A DNA stretch of 9,920 nucleotides from positions 1 through 9,920 of the forward strand of contig DATGIN010000151.1 of assembly GCA_035295705.1 (NCBI GenBank), read 5' to 3'. The stretch comes from Poindextera sp035295705. Lineage in GTDB: Bacteria; Pseudomonadota; Alphaproteobacteria; Caulobacterales; Caulobacteraceae. Under the pieces are notes generated by a model that saw only the letters and a program-made list of their open reading frames with translations, was not told the DNA's origin and searched no databases. A program made the position numbers and the translations under genes. Shown piece after piece: positions 7,524 to 9,920 of this stretch; position 1 is the first letter of the stretch, and every line of letters starts with the position of its first letter.

Positions 7524-7540
7524 GCCCCGCTGCCCCCTGG

Positions 7541-9142
7541 TTAGTTCGCCATCGCCTTCTGGAAGTTGGCGTCGCCGGCGAGCGCTGCGAACGCCGAGTT
7601 CGACGCAAGCTGCGCAAAGGCGGGCGCGTTGCTGGCCATCGCCGAGAAGGCCGCGTTGTTGCTGGAGAGCGCCGCCATCGCCTGACTGTTCGCGGCCAGT
7701 CGCGCGAACGCCGGCGCATTCGCCGCCATGGCGGCGAACGCCTGCGAATTGGCCATGAGACTGGCGGCCTCCGCGCTCGACTGACCCGCGGCCTGGTTCG
7801 AGGCAGCGAGCGCCTGGAACGCTTCGGCGTTGCGCGCCAGCGCCGCGAACGCGTCGGCGTTGGCGGCGAGAGCGGCGAACGCGGGCGCGTTCTTCGCCAT
7901 CGCAGCGAACGCCTGGCTGTCGGCGCAAAGCGCAGAGAAGGCGCGCGAGTTGGCTGCAAGCGCGGCAAACGCCTGCGCATTGGCGGCCATCGCCGCGAAC
8001 GCCTGGGAGTTGGCCGACAACGCCGCCATCGCGTCGTGGTCGGCGGCGAGGGCGGCAAACGCTGCGGCATGGCCGGACATCGCGGCGTTGCTGTGCGCGT
8101 CGGCCGCCGCGGCGAACGCTCCGGCGTTGTTGGCGTAGGCCGCGAAAGCCCGGGCGTTTTGAGCCATCGCCTGGAAGGCTTCGGCATGCCGCGACAGGGC
8201 GGCGAAGCCCTGCGCGTTGTCCGCCATCGCGGCCATCGCCTGGGGCTCGCCGGCCATCAAAGCGAAGCTCTGGGAGTGCGCTGCGAGGGCCTGGAACGCT
8301 TCGACGTTCGCGGCGTATTGCGCGGCGTCAGCGGCCTGCGCCCTGGCGAGCTGGGAGGCCAGCGCCGCGAACGCCGCCCCGTTCGCCGCCAACGCCGAGA
8401 ACGCGTCGGAGTCCCGGCTGAGCGCAGCCATGGCGTCATGATCCGCCGCGAGCGCCGCGAACGCGGACGCGTTGGCCGCCATGGCCGGATTGTTGTTGGC
8501 CGCCTGCGCCGCCATCCGGAACGCCTCCGCGTTCCTGGCGTAGCCGGCAAACGCGCCCGCATTCTTCGCCATCGCGCTGAAGGCCTCGGCGTGGCGTGCG
8601 AGCGCCGCGAACGCCTGGGCGTGGCTGGCGAGGGCTGCGAAAGCCTGCGCGTTGGCGGCGAACGCATCGAGCGCCTTCGGATCGCCGGCGAACGCCGAGA
8701 ATGCCTGCGCATGGACCGCATTGGAGCCGGCCGACTGGGCGGCCAAGGCCTGCGCCATGGCGACCATAGCCTGGAACGCCTCGCGGTTCTTCGCCAGGCG
8801 CTCGAACTGGCTCGCGTTCTGCGCCATCGCCGCCAACGCCTGCGAGTTTTGCGCCAGCGCAGCGAAGTTGGGGTCGGCCGCCATCGCCCGGAAGGACGGG
8901 TTCTTCACCATCGCTTCAAAGGCGTCCGTCTGCATCAGCATCGGTACGGTGGAATTGCCGAGGCCCACGTCGGCCTCGGATACCTGCGGGGCGCGGTAGC
9001 GCTCAGCGGGCACGATCGAGCCTGCGACGACGCCGCCCCTGACCGGCAGTTTCGTTGCGGCGAAGTACACGCCGCCGGCCAGCACCAGCAGGCCCGCGAC
9101 GACCATTCCGGTCCGCGCGCCGTCAGAGATCTTCGCGTTCAT
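7541..9142 (-). CDS. Single-pass membrane protein with about forty Ala/Phe-rich decapeptide repeats
   Basis: I do not recognise a named family. The protein has 533 residues. The N-terminus is short and polar; one membrane helix spans about 12-30 (TGMVVAGLLVLAGGVYFAA) and is followed by a short linker. From residue 72 to the end it is almost entirely tandem ten-residue units of consensus (A/S)-x-A-F-x-A-(L/M)-A-x-(N/H/D), for example AQAFAALAAN, SQAFAAMAKN and APAFAALAAN. By hand I count about 37 units plus a few nine-residue variants and three spacers (AQALAAQSAGSNAV, LARAQAADAAQYAAN, NQAAGQSSAEAASLMAN). Prolines fall only just after the unit boundary, so each unit may be a short capped helix. 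The basic residues K4 and R10 before the helix suggest an N-in orientation with the repeats in the periplasm. ATG at 9142 is preferred, with GGGG about 9 bases upstream; GTG at 9157 is possible and adds 5 residues. It is the first gene of the putative three-gene operon. It could be a spacer, scaffold, or substrate of the downstream proteases. Confidence 0.85.
   Translation of the reverse strand: MNAKISDGARTGMVVAGLLVLAGGVYFAATKLPVRGGVVAGSIVPAERYRAPQVSEADVGLGNSTVPMLMQTDAFEAMVKNPSFRAMAADPNFAALAQNSQALAAMAQNASQFERLAKNREAFQAMVAMAQALAAQSAGSNAVHAQAFSAFAGDPKALDAFAANAQAFAALASHAQAFAALARHAEAFSAMAKNAGAFAGYARNAEAFRMAAQAANNNPAMAANASAFAALAADHDAMAALSRDSDAFSALAANGAAFAALASQLARAQAADAAQYAANVEAFQALAAHSQSFALMAGEPQAMAAMADNAQGFAALSRHAEAFQAMAQNARAFAAYANNAGAFAAAADAHSNAAMSGHAAAFAALAADHDAMAALSANSQAFAAMAANAQAFAALAANSRAFSALCADSQAFAAMAKNAPAFAALAANADAFAALARNAEAFQALAASNQAAGQSSAEAASLMANSQAFAAMAANAPAFARLAANSQAMAALSSNNAAFSAMASNAPAFAQLASNSAFAALAGDANFQKAMAN
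7949..8251 (-). repeat. Higher-order repeat, copy 2 (within the decapeptide array)
   Basis: This block runs from GEPQAMAAMADN through SRHAEAFQAMAQN and ARAFAAYANN to AADHDAMAALS and FAALAAN, in the same order as copy 1. The HDAM units of the two copies are 402 bases (134 codons) apart. Copy 2 lacks one unit near its start and one residue in the middle relative to copy 1. Confidence 0.6.
8354..8686 (-). repeat. Higher-order repeat, copy 1 (within the decapeptide array)
   Basis: This block runs from GDPKALDAFAAN through ARHAEAFSAMAKN and AGAFAGYARN to AADHDAMAALS and FAALAS. Its order of distinctive units matches the block at 7949-8251, which points to duplication of a multi-unit segment rather than of single units only. 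Confidence 0.6.
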
Positions 9143-9229
9143 GTTGGTTCGCCCCACAGCCTCGCGTCAGTGTGGCGTTCTTGTGAAGCTGTCGTCAATG
9201 ACGGGCTTACAGCGTTACGGAGATCTTTG

Positions 9230-9247
9230 CGCTGCGCCGGCGCAGCG
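9230..9247 (-). terminator. Perfect 18-base palindrome after the DUF1993 gene; possible terminator stem
   Basis: CGCTGCGCC/GGCGCAGCG is a perfect self-complementary sequence beginning 6 bases past the DUF1993 stop on the minus strand. It is GC-rich, but no T-run follows, so a rho-independent terminator is weakly supported. It may instead be a protein-binding site in the 111-base gap before the repeat-protein gene. That gap also holds a TTGACG (9199-9194, minus strand) without a convincing -10 partner. Confidence 0.3.
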
Positions 9248-9253
9248 AATGCG

Positions 9254-9775
9254 CTAGGCCATCGCCTTGATCTGCACGGCGCCCATGAAGTCGCGCTTGC
9301 CGACAGGAACGCCGTGATGGCGCAGGATGTCGTACGCCGTGGTCGCGTGGAAGAAGAAGTTCCCGTAGGCGAAGGTCAGCAGGTAGTTGCGCGCTGTAAA
9401 GGTCATCGCCCCCCGCGGCGTCTGCAGCGTGACGTCCGCGTCCGGATCGATGCCGAGATCGCCGGGCTTGACCCCGTCCAGGTAGGCGACCGCGGCGTCG
9501 ACCGCCGCCTTGCACCCTGCAAGGGTTTCGAGGCCCTCGGCGCGCGGGTAGGGCTTGCCGCGCAGCGTCCCGACCGCGCCAGCGCCGTGGAAGATCGCCT
9601 GCATGACCTGGAAGCTGAACGGGAACATATCCTCGTAGAGCCGAAAATTGATCAGGTCCGCCTCGGCCTTGCCGACCGAGCTGCAATGGGCTTCGGCCTT
9701 CGCCAGCACGCCGGACAGAGCCGCCAGGTGCTGGCGGAAAACCGGGACGGACACGTCGTAGAGGGAAAGCGACAT
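9254..9775 (-). CDS. DUF1993 family protein
   Basis: The protein has 173 residues, the normal full length for this family. Features I recognise from DUF1993 are the start MSLSLYDVSVPVFRQHLAALS, EDMFPFSFQVMQAI in the first third, YLDGVKPGDLG, and the closing block NYLLTFAYGNFFFHATTAYDILRHHGV followed by GKRDFMG. Family members are helical and may adopt a DinB-like bundle; their function is not established. No signal peptide or membrane helix is seen, so it is probably cytosolic. The ATG at 9775 has GAGG 6 bases upstream. It lies 70 bases after an unrecognised gene on the same strand and 111 bases before the repeat-protein gene, so co-transcription with either is uncertain. Confidence 0.88.
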   Translation of the reverse strand: MSLSLYDVSVPVFRQHLAALSGVLAKAEAHCSSVGKAEADLINFRLYEDMFPFSFQVMQAIFHGAGAVGTLRGKPYPRAEGLETLAGCKAAVDAAVAYLDGVKPGDLGIDPDADVTLQTPRGAMTFTARNYLLTFAYGNFFFHATTAYDILRHHGVPVGKRDFMGAVQIKAMA

Positions 9776-9845
9776 CTTGAGCCTCAGGCGTTCGATAAGG
9801 TGCGCGACGGTCTAGCAGGCCGCCTTTGCGAGCGTCGAGGGCCCT

Positions 9846-9920
9846 CTAGGCGCGACGCCAGATGAAGTCGCCGTCGTCGCCGGGCGTCGCCTCGCCGCTG
9901 GTCCCGATCGGCTCGATCTC
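9846..9920 (-). CDS. C-terminal end of an unrecognised protein (partial)
   Basis: Reading leftwards from the window edge, 24 codons end at TAG (9848-9846). The peptide is acidic and Gly-rich and ends DGDFIWRRA. The stop sits 70 bases before the DUF1993 start, a typical spacing for adjacent genes on one strand. The rest of the gene is outside the window. The fragment is too short to assign a family, and an accidental open frame cannot be excluded. Confidence 0.5.
   Translation of the reverse strand, partial: EIEPIGTSGEATPGDDGDFIWRRA

Larger units (their letters stand above)
7544..8929 (-). repeat. Coding 30-bp tandem repeat array (decapeptide units)
   Basis: The DNA carries a 30-base periodicity, with GCGAACGCCT-like cores on the plus strand recurring every 30 bases. 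The copies differ at many synonymous and some non-synonymous positions, so this is an old, selected array rather than a fresh expansion. The array keeps one frame throughout, and nine-residue units and spacers keep that frame too. Confidence 0.85.

Noticed and set aside
7830..8138. Ala-rich plus-strand frame that also looks periodic every ten residues
   Set aside because: Antisense reading of the same array. GCN-rich codons give Ala in an opposite frame too, and there is no ribosome site.
6709..8187. Minus-strand 492-codon frame rich in Arg, Pro and Ser
   Set aside because: Out-of-frame shadow spanning the repeat gene and the peptidase gene; low complexity only.
7544..8929. CRISPR-like or non-coding tandem repeats with 30-base period
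   Set aside because: There are no spacers between identical repeats; copies vary and keep one open frame with a protein-level consensus, so the periodicity is coding.
7544..8929. Coiled-coil or pentapeptide-repeat interpretation of the array
   Set aside because: The period is ten with hydrophobics spaced 3 and 7. This matches neither 7/11-residue coiled coils nor a core residue every five positions.
9837..9846. GAGGGCCCTC palindrome at the end of the partial rightmost gene
   Set aside because: It is only ten bases, has no loop or T-run, and is common by chance in GC-rich DNA.
7292..9865. An 857-codon open frame on the plus strand, opposite the repeat-protein gene
   Set aside because: Its product is Arg/Gly-rich low complexity, it overlaps two well-supported minus-strand genes and it has no recognisable domain. 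It is a mirror of the GC-rich 30-base repeat.

Overview
The window is GC-rich throughout and densely coded. It comes from a Gram-negative bacterium, most likely an alphaproteobacterium; this is inferred from base composition, the gene families present, and a predicted outer-membrane-type beta-barrel. No RNA gene, insertion sequence or CRISPR array is visible. The only gaps between genes are short: about 80 bases near 320-396, 59 bases at 7482-7540, 111 bases at 9143-9253 and 70 bases at 9776-9845.

Left part (+ strand). The window opens inside the 3' end of a small P-loop nucleotide-kinase-like gene whose last ~20 codons appear frameshifted. An AT-rich promoter-like island follows, containing an inverted repeat. 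Next is a two-gene unit: a Baeyer-Villiger-type flavin monooxygenase (397-2037), overlapping by 20 bases a fusion of an SCP2-like lipid-binding domain to a phytanoyl-CoA-dioxygenase-type Fe(II)/2-oxoglutarate oxygenase (2018-3283). Together they look like an oxidative route for a hydrophobic ketone such as a sterol, terpenoid or fatty compound.

Central and right part (- strand). Three genes read leftwards and look like an operon. The first (9142-7541) encodes a single-pass membrane protein whose outer part is made of about forty Ala/Phe-rich ten-residue repeats. The second (7481-4371) encodes a 1036-residue protein combining a zinc metallopeptidase domain (HELTH plus a downstream Glu), a beta-propeller and a C-terminal beta-barrel-like region. 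The third (4356-3280) encodes a PrsW-type intramembrane protease with all its catalytic motifs. This trio is the best candidate in the window for an undescribed envelope proteolysis or remodelling system. Its last stop codon overlaps that of the dioxygenase gene, which runs the other way.

Far right (- strand). A DUF1993 protein (9775-9254) and the last 24 codons of an unrecognised gene (9920-9846) complete the window.
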